In this document: positions 1 to 10,189 of the stretch, one piece after another | How positions within the stretch are numbered: the stretch's first letter is position 1 | Layout of the letters: every line of letters starts with the position of its first letter | Assembly: GCA_964019425.1 (NCBI GenBank) | Contig: OZ025796.1 | Span: 806,001 to 870,000, forward strand | Direction: 5' to 3' | Source of the DNA: Flectonema sp. DT1601 | Taxonomy: Eukaryota; Euglenozoa; Diplonemea; Diplonemida; Diplonemidae | DNA length: 64,000 bases | Notes under the pieces: model-generated | The model's database searches: none | Seen by the model: only the letters and a program-made list of their open reading frames with translations | What the model was told of the DNA's origin: nothing | Program-made: the position numbers and the translations under genes

Positions 1-1097
1 CGTGCCTGAGCTCTCTTTGTAAGAAGTGTGTACACAGCGTACGTTATCAATCCAGCTATGACAGCATACGTTACAGTACGAGTACTACTTGTGTAAGGAC
101 TTCTTAGGTGTGATAAACCAGATGCTGCAACTATCGCAAGGGCTGCTATTTTAGCAGATTTCTGAATCAGAACCTTGTCGTGGTGGGCTCTGCATTTTCC
201 TATAACACCAAGTAGATGCTCTGCTAAGTAATCCCTAAGATGTTTAATGTAAACAAAATCGTATTCGTTTAGCCCTGTCTGCCTTGCTACTATGACACCC
301 GGCTCATGGACAGCCAACCCGAGTAGAAGTAAGTCGGCATCCCCGCTGACGAATACGTGAGTTTGGTTTGGTTTATAAAGGGTTTTTGATGATTCACCTT
401 GTTGGTGAAATTGTCTTCCTTTTTTTATAAAATCTACAAATTTATGTTCTCCCTCACCAGGACAGCGAACACCATCGATGATAACTACAAATTTACTAGT
501 TTCCGACATCGTTCCGGCCATCTGTTGCAATGCTGCAGTCGCCTTGTCCATGAAAGCAGTTCCACAACTAACGGCATTGGAGTCCCAATGTTGTTGAGGC
601 TGGACATCTGCGTATCCATATGACAGTTCTGAGATTGGAGTTTTAATGTTTTCATGTGAAATACAAGTTGTAATCACTGCGCTATCACTATCTAAAGAAG
701 AGATATTCCCCCAGGTATTATTATTACATCTAACAAGTTGACCAACGCGTGGAGGTACACATTTTGTTGGGGTGCTTTCAATAAATGATGCTGTGCGTTC
801 GCCAGTGCTTGAGTACCTTCTAGTTCGTTGTTGGTTTGCTTTTGCCATTGGTGCTACACCGTCAATTGATAGGTAGACGAGTATTTGAGGATCCATGTCT
901 TTTATCATAGTTTCAACCATGTCAAGTAACCTTTTAATACTTTCTTCTTCATTATTGCTGTAGTTTCCATCTTGTCTACAGCATTCATGAATTAATCCGT
1001 TGACATCAATATAAACATTGTCAGGTCTTTTTGGAAAATTTCCAATTATCCTTGGATAACAGCTCAGCAACCATGGGAAGTATCCCGGAATACCCAT
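1..1097 (-). CDS. XRN-family 5'-3' exoribonuclease, N-terminal part (runs off left edge)
   Basis: An open frame of about 365 codons starts at the ATG at 1097-1095 and is still open at base 1. The conserved XRN N-terminal blocks are visible in order: MGIPGYFPWL at the start, the metal-site block VYIDVNGLIHECC, SIDGVAPMAKANQQRTRR, CPGEGEHKFVDFIKK and SGDADLLLLGLAVHEP. XRN enzymes degrade 5'-monophosphorylated RNA with two metal ions held by these acidic residues, so the active site looks intact. After YDFVYIKHLRDYL the sequence departs from the family: a basic stretch is followed by two hydrophobic segments, the second (VTYAVIAGLITYAVYTLL) long enough to cross a membrane. A pyrimidine tract ending in TAG at 1139 precedes the ATG, which is itself preceded by a poly-A run. 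No intron is needed in the visible part. Which XRN paralogue this is cannot be decided without the C-terminal half. Confidence 0.85.
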   Translation of the reverse strand, partial: MGIPGYFPWLLSCYPRIIGNFPKRPDNVYIDVNGLIHECCRQDGNYSNNEEESIKRLLDMVETMIKDMDPQILVYLSIDGVAPMAKANQQRTRRYSSTGERTASFIESTPTKCVPPRVGQLVRCNNNTWGNISSLDSDSAVITTCISHENIKTPISELSYGYADVQPQQHWDSNAVSCGTAFMDKATAALQQMAGTMSETSKFVVIIDGVRCPGEGEHKFVDFIKKGRQFHQQGESSKTLYKPNQTHVFVSGDADLLLLGLAVHEPGVIVARQTGLNEYDFVYIKHLRDYLAEHLLGVIGKCRAHHDKVLIQKSAKIAALAIVAASGLSHLRSPYTSSTRTVTYAVIAGLITYAVYTLLTKRAQA

Positions 1098-1394
1098 GTT
1101 TTTTTTTTTTTTTTTGTTGTTGTCAAACCGCTGCTTTTCTATCCCAAAAAAAAAAATGAATGAATTACTAAAAATTTTGCTAAACACTAATAAAAATATT
1201 ATAATATTACTTTTTTATGTTGAGCGCTCTTTTTTACAACCGTCAGGGGTGACGAACAGAAAGGCGTCAGGTCACAAATCATGATTAGGGTAAATAAAAA
1301 AATGTTGTTTGCATAACACATCTAGAAAGATTATTATTGCAAACAAAAGTACTTAATGGATTCAAACGTAAGAAACGTTTGAATTATGTTGTTT

Positions 1395-1942
1395 TCAGAA
1401 TCCGTATATTTTATTTATTTCATCATCACTGAATGTTGATTTCTTTGGTTTAGATAACCTTTCAGTGGATGACTTCATAGTTTCAGTCGATAGTTTGGCA
1501 GCATCCTGTCGTCTGAAGCTATATCTGGTTGTTTTTTTTTTGTTGTGTTGTCGGTGTGACAATAAACAAAAAAAAGTCCATACTTGTCTTCAAGCTTTCT
1601 ATGCACGTCTTCTTTATGCCGAATCGAATCGGTGTAAACCCGTTGTAAGGAACCCTCAATTTCTTCATTAGCCATGCGGTGAGGATCAGCAATTTTGTAG
1701 TATTTATTTTTAAGCTCTTTGGCTTTCATTTCTCTCCTCTTCATTTCAGCATCATGTTGTCGGACTATACTTTCTTGGAGTTGGGTCGTTGATATTAATT
1801 TTGGATCGTCTTCTCTATAAACTTTTTTAATAAGTAATTCATGTTTTTGAGTTTTTAATTTTATTTCATCTTCATAAAGACGTTTTACGGCTGCAGCTTT
1901 TTCATCTTCATTGAGCTTTCGACCTTTCAGTTGCACATCCAT
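1395..1942 (-). CDS. Small coiled-coil protein, two exons (162 aa)
   Basis: Exon 1 is 1584-1942 and exon 2 is 1395-1524, joined across a 59-nt intron (1525-1583, GTATGG...CAACCAG, phase 2). The join turns an otherwise disordered read-through tail into a coherent end, ...KLEDKYSFRRQDAAKL... finishing in FSDDEINKIYGF. I chose the ATG of MDVQLKGRKL because a pyrimidine-rich AG acceptor (AG ending at 1973) lies just upstream; an earlier in-frame ATG reads through that acceptor. The product is highly charged and helical, with repeated RLYE/LQRVY-like motifs followed by basic stretches. This resembles, from memory, small coiled-coil proteins of kinetoplastids that are often cytoskeletal, but no domain is recognised. 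The gene model is firm; the function is unknown. Confidence 0.8.
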
Positions 1943-2530
1943 AATTTTGTGAAAAGAAAAAAAAACCGACAGCTGAAAAAAAACAAACAAAATAATCTCA
2001 GGAACACCATCATGATTTAAAATTAACGGCGGAGTACTAAAAATCTAAATTGAGAATGGGAAAGTAAGGGAGAAAAAAAAAAAAGGGGGAGAAATCGTCT
2101 ACAAAAAAAAAAATAATAGCTGCTGAGCCAATACAATTAAAACTAAACTAGTCCTAAGGACTAAGTAAAAATATAAAAACGGTGTATTTTCTTTTATAAT
2201 TCTTTTCTTTTTTTAAATTTTATTAGGAATTAAAAAAAGAAATTATATAAAAATAATTTTCTTTCCCCACCACTAAATGTGTATCAATCACTCAGTAATG
2301 TACAGAAAAGTTGATTCCAATATATAAAAATAATGGTGCTGACAAAATACTAATACGCAATCACTTAAGAAAAAAAAAAAAAAAAAAAGGTTACATATAT
2401 TTTTCGACTCATATTGACGAGTGATTCACGTCTATAAAAAAGGAACGGTGACATTAAAAAAAAAAAAAAGATCGAAATAATTAACTCGTCTTCAGGTTGT
2501 CACGTCTGTTTTTGAAATACGTCGATTCGA
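1943..2530. other. Intergenic, AT-rich with homopolymer runs
   Basis: AT-rich sequence with several A runs (about 2067-2081, 2104-2112, 2370-2388, 2456-2469), which are T runs on the transcribed minus strand. It contains the probable trans-splice acceptor (AG ending at 1973) of the downstream small gene. I see no coding potential or structured RNA. Confidence 0.6.
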
Positions 2531-5290
2531 TCATCTGGACAACAATCCACAAGAATTGAAGAATGCAGCGACCCTTTGATGAAAACTGTTGGTAGAAGGG
2601 TTTTTAAAATATAAAAAATTCCCACAACGGACAAGCAAATCAATAAACGCTGGATGTGATAACACAATCTTCTTAGTTCGACGATGCTCCACGCATTGAT
2701 GATAACCACATGATAAGGATACAAGTCGTGAAAAGACCGCTGGAGGAAGACTATTTGGCTGAACACCACAAGAACGAAGTAGTAATAACAGCTCCTTCGG
2801 ATCTTGATTAACAGATTCACACATCTCTTTCAGCATTGGAGCAACAATCAAGAGAATATCAGTAAGTTGAGGATTCTCTTCTATCACTCCTCCGTATGAT
2901 GGAGGAACAGCTTTATTCATTATAGTTGTTTCACAAAGTAATTGGGTTAATACCTTACCAGGATCTTCTCTACTTTTATAATAAGCGACAGCAACAGCTG
3001 CAGCACTATATCTAAAGTTGTCCCAGGTTAATTTTTGAACTCCTTCTGAGGTAATTCCTTTAATGATATCTTCGACTTCACTCTCGGAGAGCTTCGTTCC
3101 TTTTCGGTTTCCAGTTAGTGACGTTCCAGAAATATCACTGTCACGTAAGAGTTTTATAAACATACTCCTCATAACGTATGGTTTTCCTGGTTCAGCATAC
3201 CTCCCAAATAAGCTCAATAATAAAGTATTTATTGATGGCGTGGGGATTATCTTCGACCAGGGGTTTTGTTGTTTTTTCTTTCCAACTGGATTGGAATTCC
3301 GATGAGGGTTACGAACTGCACTGAGTGCTGTTGGAGTAATGACAATACTCGATGATCTGGAAGAGATTCCTGCTGATGCTGACTGTGATCTACTTCGATT
3401 TGTTGAACAGCTGATTCTCCTTCGATGAATATTTTGATAAAGATCGTCTTCTACTTGCTTAGGTGCGGATTCTCTTTTATGAAGACCGCTGCTGCTGCTA
3501 CTTCGACTGGCGGGTTGGTTCCGCTCGGTTGATATTTTTATATTTCTCTTATTTGATATCGAACTCTTACCTCCCGACACTGATGCTGATCTTTGTGATG
3601 AACTTCTTGAGTACGATGGCTGCCTCTTAGTTTCTACAGTCTTTCGATTCAAATTAGTTGTGTTCTTCCCTCGAGTATGTGGGGTATTTACCTGAAGCTC
3701 TACCAAAACAGTTTTTGCTTTTGATGAATGGTCTTGTCTGATATGTTTATTTTGTAATTCATCAGAACTCCTACTGCTCTCTGATACTAAACTTTTCACA
3801 ACAGGTCCTTCCATTTGAGGCCTGCTGTTGTTGTTAGTCTCGCTAAGACTAGATTCAGAAATCGTATTTCTCTGATGAGGAACGTTTGAGTCAGACCTGA
3901 ATGCTTTTATTTCTGCGAGTCCTAAAGGCATAGCAGATCGAAATGTTGGAGTTTGATACATCTCTGCTCGTAGTTGATTTATTTTTAACCTTCTTTCATT
4001 TTGAGATATTTCCATATGACTGCTGTCAATACAATCCCTGCTGATATTCTCCACATCACCAGTTGGGTTTATATCATAGACGGGAAGATCAACTGGGGGA
4101 AGGGAACGCAGATCGCTATAATTTGAATGACGCCTATCAGGCAATTCACTCTGAGGTGATACCTGAACATTATGATAATTATATTGGGATACTGAACGAT
4201 GACTGCTATCAAATTGCGTTCCCTGAGCAGAGTTACTCCTAGAGATGTCACATTGCTCAGGTTTCATTTGGTGAATCGATCCAGCTTTTGTTAGTATCAC
4301 ATGCATCTCTGTTGGTTCAGTTATTTTAAGTTTTCTAAATAATTTAAGAAGCTGTTCAGAGCAATCTGCTGTTCCAGCTAAAGCAGGGCATTGGCAATGA
4401 GCGATAATACAAAGAAGATCTATGAATGATTGTAAAGTGATTTCAGAAACTTTCAAATATCGTTGAACGACTTCAAACATATCAACTTCCTCATCCAAAA
4501 CACGAAATAATTTCATCATTTTCGAAAAGGCTTCAATCGACATCCCAGAATATGGTTTTTTTTCAAACAGTTTATTTCGTGGTAGCAGACTACACTGAGA
4601 TCCTTCCCAAAAAAACATAAATAATGAAATTAATGACTCGCTGTGGACTTTAACAAGACGAAGTGACAGGGGATGCGAACCCTGTGACAGACCTGCATTC
4701 TGCTGTGCTATTAACTGAATGATTTCAGTTTTAAATAATATAAATTTCGAAGATAATTTCGTAGTTAGTTTTGAACCCCAGCAATCTTCAATAAAGTTAT
4801 TCAGATTTTTAAAATTTCTCATCATACCAAAATCTATTGATGATGGTTGTATGACATCAACGAGTATCTCTCTATATTCTGAACAGTTTATTTCTTTTGG
4901 AATGTTTCCCAACCCACCGTACATGTCTTCAGCTATTTTATACAGTGGAGTGTCGTTACCGCAAACCAATATTCTTAATATTTTACAAAACAGAGACCAA
5001 GTCATTAGGTAGTGAGATGATTCTTTTCTTATTTGATCTGGGCTGTCTAATTCATAAGGTTGGATGATCTCTTTACAGGAAACTTTACTGATGCAAACGA
5101 ATAAGGAATTCAATAAAAAGTCTGCTTTTGGTGATAACATTGTATCGTACTCAATATGCATGTCTTCCTCTTCGTGTTGTTGTTGTTGTTGTTGTTGTTG
5201 GTAGTGGAGGTCGTTGTGTTGCTCTTCTTCAAAACCGAAATCGCATCCCCTCAGGTCAGCTGAAACAACAAAACCTGGTGGGACCGGCAT
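2531..5290 (-). CDS. Large Ser-rich protein with p25-alpha/EF-hand-like C-terminal region (919 aa)
   Basis: A single open frame from the ATG at 5290 to TGA at 2531, with an acceptor (TTTTTTATAG, AG ending at 5312) just upstream. Residues 32-39 are a short polyglutamine run encoded by CAA. Residues about 50-340 are a hydrophobic, probably helical domain. Residues about 350-660 are low-complexity, rich in Ser, Arg and Asn. The C-terminal 230 residues are ordered again. The block LLSLFGRYAEPGKPYVMRSM ... LSESEVEDIIKG ... KLTWDNFRYSAAAVA has the spacing of p25-alpha (TPPP-like) or degenerate EF-hand domains, which occur in many flagellate cytoskeletal proteins. That similarity is judged by eye. 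I do not recognise an orthologue; a flagellar or microtubule role is inference. Confidence 0.8.
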   Translation of the reverse strand: MPVPPGFVVSADLRGCDFGFEEEQHNDLHYQQQQQQQQHEEEDMHIEYDTMLSPKADFLLNSLFVCISKVSCKEIIQPYELDSPDQIRKESSHYLMTWSLFCKILRILVCGNDTPLYKIAEDMYGGLGNIPKEINCSEYREILVDVIQPSSIDFGMMRNFKNLNNFIEDCWGSKLTTKLSSKFILFKTEIIQLIAQQNAGLSQGSHPLSLRLVKVHSESLISLFMFFWEGSQCSLLPRNKLFEKKPYSGMSIEAFSKMMKLFRVLDEEVDMFEVVQRYLKVSEITLQSFIDLLCIIAHCQCPALAGTADCSEQLLKLFRKLKITEPTEMHVILTKAGSIHQMKPEQCDISRSNSAQGTQFDSSHRSVSQYNYHNVQVSPQSELPDRRHSNYSDLRSLPPVDLPVYDINPTGDVENISRDCIDSSHMEISQNERRLKINQLRAEMYQTPTFRSAMPLGLAEIKAFRSDSNVPHQRNTISESSLSETNNNSRPQMEGPVVKSLVSESSRSSDELQNKHIRQDHSSKAKTVLVELQVNTPHTRGKNTTNLNRKTVETKRQPSYSRSSSQRSASVSGGKSSISNKRNIKISTERNQPASRSSSSSGLHKRESAPKQVEDDLYQNIHRRRISCSTNRSRSQSASAGISSRSSSIVITPTALSAVRNPHRNSNPVGKKKQQNPWSKIIPTPSINTLLLSLFGRYAEPGKPYVMRSMFIKLLRDSDISGTSLTGNRKGTKLSESEVEDIIKGITSEGVQKLTWDNFRYSAAAVAVAYYKSREDPGKVLTQLLCETTIMNKAVPPSYGGVIEENPQLTDILLIVAPMLKEMCESVNQDPKELLLLLRSCGVQPNSLPPAVFSRLVSLSCGYHQCVEHRRTKKIVLSHPAFIDLLVRCGNFLYFKNPSTNSFHQRVAAFFNSCGLLSR

Positions 5291-5632
5291 TTCTGTGTGC
5301 CACCCTCCCCCCTATAAAAAACAGTCATAGGTAAGTAACACTCATATGACATGCAGTCAATTACTATGCTGCCGCTGACAGTTAAGATTGTCAGCGGAGA
5401 GAGTGTTGTTCCTTTAGAGCTTGATATTACAGTATTAATCTACCTGTACATTAAAAAAAAAAAAAGAGATAAATTTAAAAAAAAGATTAGCTTTAGAATT
5501 AACAATCTGAAATTCGAACGTAAATAACATTTCTCTCAACAAAAAGAAAGACATCAACTATTCAGATGTTTCACAATATTTGATAACATTTCAAAACCCG
5601 CAGTACTGAGTTGACCGTCACCATTACTGTAC
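5291..5632. other. Intergenic, contains a perfect hairpin
   Basis: A short AT-rich gap between the SET-protein gene and the p25-alpha-like gene. Besides the upstream acceptor at 5312 and A runs near 5453-5465, the notable element is a perfect 9-bp inverted repeat described separately. Confidence 0.6.
5372..5397. other. Perfect 9-bp stem, 8-nt loop hairpin
   Basis: CCGCTGACA at 5372-5380 is matched by its exact reverse complement TGTCAGCGG at 5389-5397, with an 8-nt loop. It is GC-rich against an AT-rich background and lies in the 5' flank of the p25-alpha-like gene, which begins at 5290, only about 80 nt downstream on the transcribed strand. It could form in RNA from either strand. Bacterial-type termination is not expected here; a processing signal or small structured RNA is possible. 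Confidence 0.5.
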
Positions 5633-7126
5633 TTATTTTATACCAAACAAACGACCGATTCTGTAAATGAAATCTCTGTCCATAAGTCGAGTGTCTCGTA
5701 ACCCGTCGACAACAGAAACGTTTGGATCATAAATGCCTAGCAATCTTTTAAAGAAAGAAGTTTCCTTAGGCCACGTGTTATGATGTAAAGAATCTTCTAC
5801 TTCAAATCCTGGAGCAGGAGTGTATGATAACGGGAAATCAGCAGCTCTGCGAAGAGGGAAACGCAAGTTTGTAACCAACTCTTCACCGTCCTCAACATCT
5901 CTAATGGTCACTGCAACTAATGTATTAATTAAATATAAGAATTGATTACTCTGTGCTTCTCCATGGTTAGTAAACGTACTGCCAAAACGCTTCTGATTTT
6001 GAACAATTTGACGACTCATACACTTGTGATAATCGTCGTATATAAAATACCGAATAACACTATCCCCAGGAACAGGAGGATCAACTCTGTTTGGCACATA
6101 TGGCAACAAGTCTTTAGGAAACTGAACAGGCAATGACACTGGAATTAAAATTACATTCGGAAGTCGTTCCACTCCACAGTGATTAATGTAGTTTGCGTGT
6201 GAGAAGGAGTGGTCCCATTTTAATCCAACAATCCCTTTAAGTCCTGCTCTTGGAGCCCAATCTTCATTAGATAAATAAGGTGTTAGGTTTCGGTTAATTA
6301 ATCTGTGAAATATATACAAAATTATTGGTGACCAGACTTTTCTAGTTTGCTTTTCTAGTCTGCTCATATCACTGCGGGGTTCAGTTCCGAAATCGCGAAC
6401 ATACTGAGCAACGTTGCTGTGATAAAGTAGTACTCCTTGGCGAACTTCTTCGGGTGTGAATTCTTTAAATTGGTTAGGATAGGCATCTAAGTCAGCTTCA
6501 AACATTGTTCCGTCGACCATACCATTTCTGTTATAAATATAAGGACTGCACTTAATGGCGTTGCCTTTACTGTCTTGTGGGTTTGTTTTCCCCAGTTTAT
6601 TATACCCTTGCCATATAACACCGGGAATCATACCAACTATTTCACCTTGAGGGATTTTCCCCTTTGCGAATAAACCTTTCTTGTGATGAAAACTCCTGTT
6701 TTCATTTAACAAAGAGCTTTCCTTTATTTCGGTGTTGTATCCAAATTTTTCTGTAAAATTATCCTTTTGTATCGCTCTAAGGCCTTCTTCAACACGGCCA
6801 ATAAGGATTTTGTGTGTGTCCTTCCAACGTGCTCTGCAACACCGCCAAGTAGTTTCCCACCGGGTTTTTTCTTTTTCTACAGGTTCCATTCCATTGCGAA
6901 TTCTTTCATTGTTGTCGATAACATCTCCGACTAAGGTCCAATCTCTTTTCCACTGGACGAATGGAGCTCTAACAGTAAAGTTTCGTTCATAGAGAAACTT
7001 TTCATGGAGTCTGGCAAGTATTTTACCGAAACCTAATGATTCTGGGTGAATGAGTCCTTGTTGATCAAACATCAGAGGCCGACCATCCTTCCCTGACTGA
7101 CATAACCTCCCAACACTGCGACGCAT
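5633..7126 (-). CDS. SET-domain protein (497 aa)
   Basis: A complete open frame from the ATG at 7126. The SET fold is recognised by HHKKGLFAKGKIPQGE (about residue 147), then SFSHANYINHCGVERLPNVIL (about 308), the pseudoknot-like NHC block, and LVAVTIRDVEDGEELVTNL near residue 410. The usual GEE(L/I)xxxY motif reads GEELVTNL, so the tyrosine that helps catalysis in lysine methyltransferases is absent at its normal place. The basic N-terminus MRRSVGRLCQ could be a mitochondrial presequence. Euglenozoan mitochondria are known to contain SET-like proteins in ribosome-associated complexes, so a structural rather than enzymatic role is possible. The family call is sound; substrate and location are inference. 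Confidence 0.75.
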   Translation of the reverse strand: MRRSVGRLCQSGKDGRPLMFDQQGLIHPESLGFGKILARLHEKFLYERNFTVRAPFVQWKRDWTLVGDVIDNNERIRNGMEPVEKEKTRWETTWRCCRARWKDTHKILIGRVEEGLRAIQKDNFTEKFGYNTEIKESSLLNENRSFHHKKGLFAKGKIPQGEIVGMIPGVIWQGYNKLGKTNPQDSKGNAIKCSPYIYNRNGMVDGTMFEADLDAYPNQFKEFTPEEVRQGVLLYHSNVAQYVRDFGTEPRSDMSRLEKQTRKVWSPIILYIFHRLINRNLTPYLSNEDWAPRAGLKGIVGLKWDHSFSHANYINHCGVERLPNVILIPVSLPVQFPKDLLPYVPNRVDPPVPGDSVIRYFIYDDYHKCMSRQIVQNQKRFGSTFTNHGEAQSNQFLYLINTLVAVTIRDVEDGEELVTNLRFPLRRAADFPLSYTPAPGFEVEDSLHHNTWPKETSFFKRLLGIYDPNVSVVDGLRDTRLMDRDFIYRIGRLFGIK

Positions 7127-7864
7127 GTTCTTCAGATTACCTGAGTTAAGAAGTTATATTTTTAGTTTTTTTTTTTTTTTTTAATTATTATTATTATTTA
7201 TTATTAGTTTCTAAAATAACGAAAAGGGAATAAAAAAAAACTATTTTCTGTGAAATTTTCTGTAAAGAACAATAACAATAAAAAGAAGAAAAAAAAAGAG
7301 GAGAAAAGTATAAATAAATTTGCGTTAATGAGGGTAGAATGACATTGGAAACTAACACCAAGCAAACTACGTTACTAAACTCGTGTTTAAATAAAACAAT
7401 CACGTGCTGTGCGTATGTGGCATTTAAAGGAAAGCTCCAAATAGCCTCGAAAACATAGAATTGAATATATAAAAAGGGAAGGAAAACTTGGGTAGAGTTG
7501 TAGTGTTCAACAGTGTAAAAAAGAAAATTATTATCAAATTTGTGAAATAATAATAATAAAAAAAAAAAAAAAAACCAAACACAGAATATAAGCCAGCAAT
7601 GTAACAATTTATGTTTATTCCAGTCAGGGGTTTTCATCTAACTAACCTGTTGAGTGTAAGAAACGAAAAAAAAGAAGAAAAAATGCGAAAAGCTGCAACC
7701 GGCCATCAGTGGAAACTAAAAGCGCAAGATTGCAATTTTGATAGGATTAGTACAGAAAGGGAGGAACAAGTCAAGTCTGATTTGTTATTACAAGACAGGA
7801 GATTGTATACTTACTATTTATGTTTTATACTAAAATATAATTACAATCCCATTTACGACTTCTA
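7127..7864. other. Intergenic, low complexity
   Basis: AT-rich, with T runs near 7165-7182 and A runs near 7230-7240, 7280-7297 and 7558-7574. A 147-codon minus-strand open frame here is Phe/Leu-rich, as expected of chance translation of T-rich sequence, and I do not call it. I see no gene. Confidence 0.6.
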
Positions 7865-8368
7865 TCAGTTTGATGTCGGAGCATATGTCCGTATCTGTTC
7901 ATGTGTCCAATCATCTTGTTTACTTGAGTGTATGTGCTCCTCCTGTTGTACGTTTAGTGCAGCGTCACAGGGTTCTTCTGAAGACTTGCTTGTATTTTTA
8001 TGTTCATCGGAAATTGCATTCAGTGCTGGAGGAACAGAGTTTTTCAAAGCTTCAGTTAGATCCAGTGGTCCTACAGCATTCGTAAACGCTGACAGATCAA
8101 GCTCACTCAGTGGAGACGATACAGGTGCTCCCAAGCAGGGAGACGTACAGCTCATTTGACTATTTTGTTCAATCCCACTACTTACTAACAATTGACCTTC
8201 TGGATTAGTATCTTTTCCTAAACTTTCAATTTCAGGAAGTCTCATTTTCGCCGTATAAGACGCATGCATTGCCTGTTATTGTTTAATATTGTGGTTAACT
8301 GCTTTCTTAGTAATTAATAAAACGCAAACCTGTTCGGCTGCGTGCGCCGCAGTCGTCTGTGCTACCAT
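7865..8368 (-). CDS. Small acidic protein of unknown function, two exons (148 aa)
   Basis: Exon 1 is 8330-8368, encoding MVAQTTAAHAAEQ. A 57-nt intron (8273-8329) opens with GTTTGC, carries a TACTAAG branch-like motif and ends in AATAACAG. Exon 2 is 7865-8272. The join is phase 0 and keeps one frame to the stop. The protein is acidic and Ser/Glu-rich with no recognisable domain; a helical segment (SELDLSAFTNAVGPLDLTEA) is the only ordered-looking part. The start is supported by the Ala-rich N-terminus, which continues smoothly across the junction, and by TTATTATAG just upstream. Function unknown. Confidence 0.65.
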
Positions 8369-8629
8369 GTCGATACTTCCAATAGTGTTCTTGTTGTAAA
8401 GCCTGCTATAATAATGAATAATAAACTTTTTCTGCATCAATCTAAAATACACGTAGTACCAAACCAGAAATCAAGGCAATACCAAAAGGACAATAGAACT
8501 GCTACAGAAATAGCAATACCATCCCTTAAGAGTTCGAGAATTTGAAAAAAAAAGAGACTGCTTTGGGCCAAGTGAAAACAACAAATACAAAGAAGATGTG
8601 TAAATAAACAGAAAATACAAAACAATTGG

Positions 8630-9907
8630 CTACAGCTCCTGGAGTCTCTTGGCTTCTGCCCTTCTGCGATTCATTTCGTCCCACATTTCACGTTTCTTAC
8701 TTTCTTTCAACAATAATTGATCGCTGTCAGTGTGATGTACTTTTTGAGTAGTTTTTAAAAGTGTAGATTTCCAGAACAGTTGATCAGCCGCTTCATTATC
8801 AGAATCATCAGCTCCCCAGAGTAGCTGTCTGGACATTAGAGATCTTTCCATTCTTTTTCGATGTTGGTCTTCTTCATCATCACTCGAAGAGGAGTACTCA
8901 GATTCACTGTCTGTATCTGATGATAATGGATTAAAGGTTTTACTCTGAACTCTCATACAGCTTTGTGCTAAGGATAGCTTCTTTAGTCGTGGACCTGTAA
9001 CTTGTCGAAGAGGTGAAGCGCCTTGAACTGATCTCAATTGAATTTTATTTTTTGGTAAATTACTTCTCTGAGCATACCACCTCCGAGCTCCTTGAGCAGC
9101 AGCTCTAACTGGATGTCCGGTAACTGGTTCACGATGAGTTTCAAACTTTACTTCTGAATCAGTATTACGAGACTTTAATAATATAACTGCTTCTTCAGCT
9201 CCCATTGATTTCAGTGTTCTCCAGGCTACGAGTTCTGCTGGGACATCAATTGCTTCTCTTATATAAATAATTGGATGCATTAATTGATAAGAAACATGAC
9301 CAGGTAACGCAGTCATTGTCACGTCTAACAAATGACTACTTTGAATTGATATTCTTTCTTCAAACGTTTCGCTGATAAATTTAACCATCTTGTCTCTAAT
9401 TTGAATATCAAGTGATTGTTGTCCTATTGGAAGCTTTTTTAAAACTCCTCGAGGACCTGCTACCCGACTACGATCAACGGAAGTCTTCATCCTAGGTCTT
9501 TGTCGTGGTGTGCTAAGAGGAAGAGATGGTGATATTGGTGTTTCCCTTAAAAGTCTACTTGCAGCTCTCTGAATTGACTGTACTGATAGTGTTTGTGGTG
9601 TTGTTATGGTCGGTAGCTTATCATTGGATTTGAACTCTCTTCTTGTAATCACGGGTGACTTTATAAACTTTTGTTTTAGTCCCAGAATATCTCTGATGTC
9701 ACTCCCTCCATGTTCAAGTTGTTCTAATATAGCAAGTTGTTTCATTTTAGATTCTATCCACGGCAGAGAGATACCTGAATCGATTTCACCATCCTTCTCT
9801 TTATCGATATCATCTTCAATCGAAAAATTATGATTATGACTGTCCACGAGAGAACTCTTAGTCAGCATCTTCTTTGATATGCTTGACGACATTTTACATC
9901 CAACCAT
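8630..9907 (-). CDS. Basic/acidic mixed-charge protein, unknown (425 aa)
   Basis: A complete open frame from the ATG at 9907 (MVGCKMSSSIS) to TAG at 8630; a second ATG five codons later is an alternative start. The first 170 residues are Ser/Pro/Arg-rich. Residues about 170-270 look folded (DKMVKFISETFEERISIQSS ... HPIIYIREAIDVPAELVAW). Then come a basic stretch, a Ser/Asp/Glu-rich acidic patch with SSSSDDEEDQ, and a charged helical C-terminus ending in RRRAEAKRLQEL. Acceptor-like AGs lie immediately upstream. No family is recognised. Length, codon use and the absence of internal stops make it a real gene. Confidence 0.75.
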   Translation of the reverse strand: MVGCKMSSSISKKMLTKSSLVDSHNHNFSIEDDIDKEKDGEIDSGISLPWIESKMKQLAILEQLEHGGSDIRDILGLKQKFIKSPVITRREFKSNDKLPTITTPQTLSVQSIQRAASRLLRETPISPSLPLSTPRQRPRMKTSVDRSRVAGPRGVLKKLPIGQQSLDIQIRDKMVKFISETFEERISIQSSHLLDVTMTALPGHVSYQLMHPIIYIREAIDVPAELVAWRTLKSMGAEEAVILLKSRNTDSEVKFETHREPVTGHPVRAAAQGARRWYAQRSNLPKNKIQLRSVQGASPLRQVTGPRLKKLSLAQSCMRVQSKTFNPLSSDTDSESEYSSSSDDEEDQHRKRMERSLMSRQLLWGADDSDNEAADQLFWKSTLLKTTQKVHHTDSDQLLLKESKKREMWDEMNRRRAEAKRLQEL

Positions 9908-10189
9908 CTCACTCTGCTTGATAATGTGGATATAGAAAACGAATTAAAAAAAAACAACAAGTAGGAACGTACAGCTCATGTAGTTGTATTAAATGCACCT
10001 GTTGACTAGCAGTATAGACTAAACCAACAACAACAGTAACATCAGTAGAAACACAATCAGAACAGAAGTAGTCGGCAGGGCACTGCCGAAAAAAAAGGTT
10101 GGATAAGAAAAAAAGAATAAGAAAACTCAATCCGATAGGAAGGCCGTCTAAATAAGCAAACAAGGCACAAATATATTACACATCCCGTA

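Noticed and set aside
7194-7637. A 147-codon minus-strand frame
   Set aside because: Phe/Leu/Ile-rich translation of a T-rich gap with no start context, motif or acceptor support.
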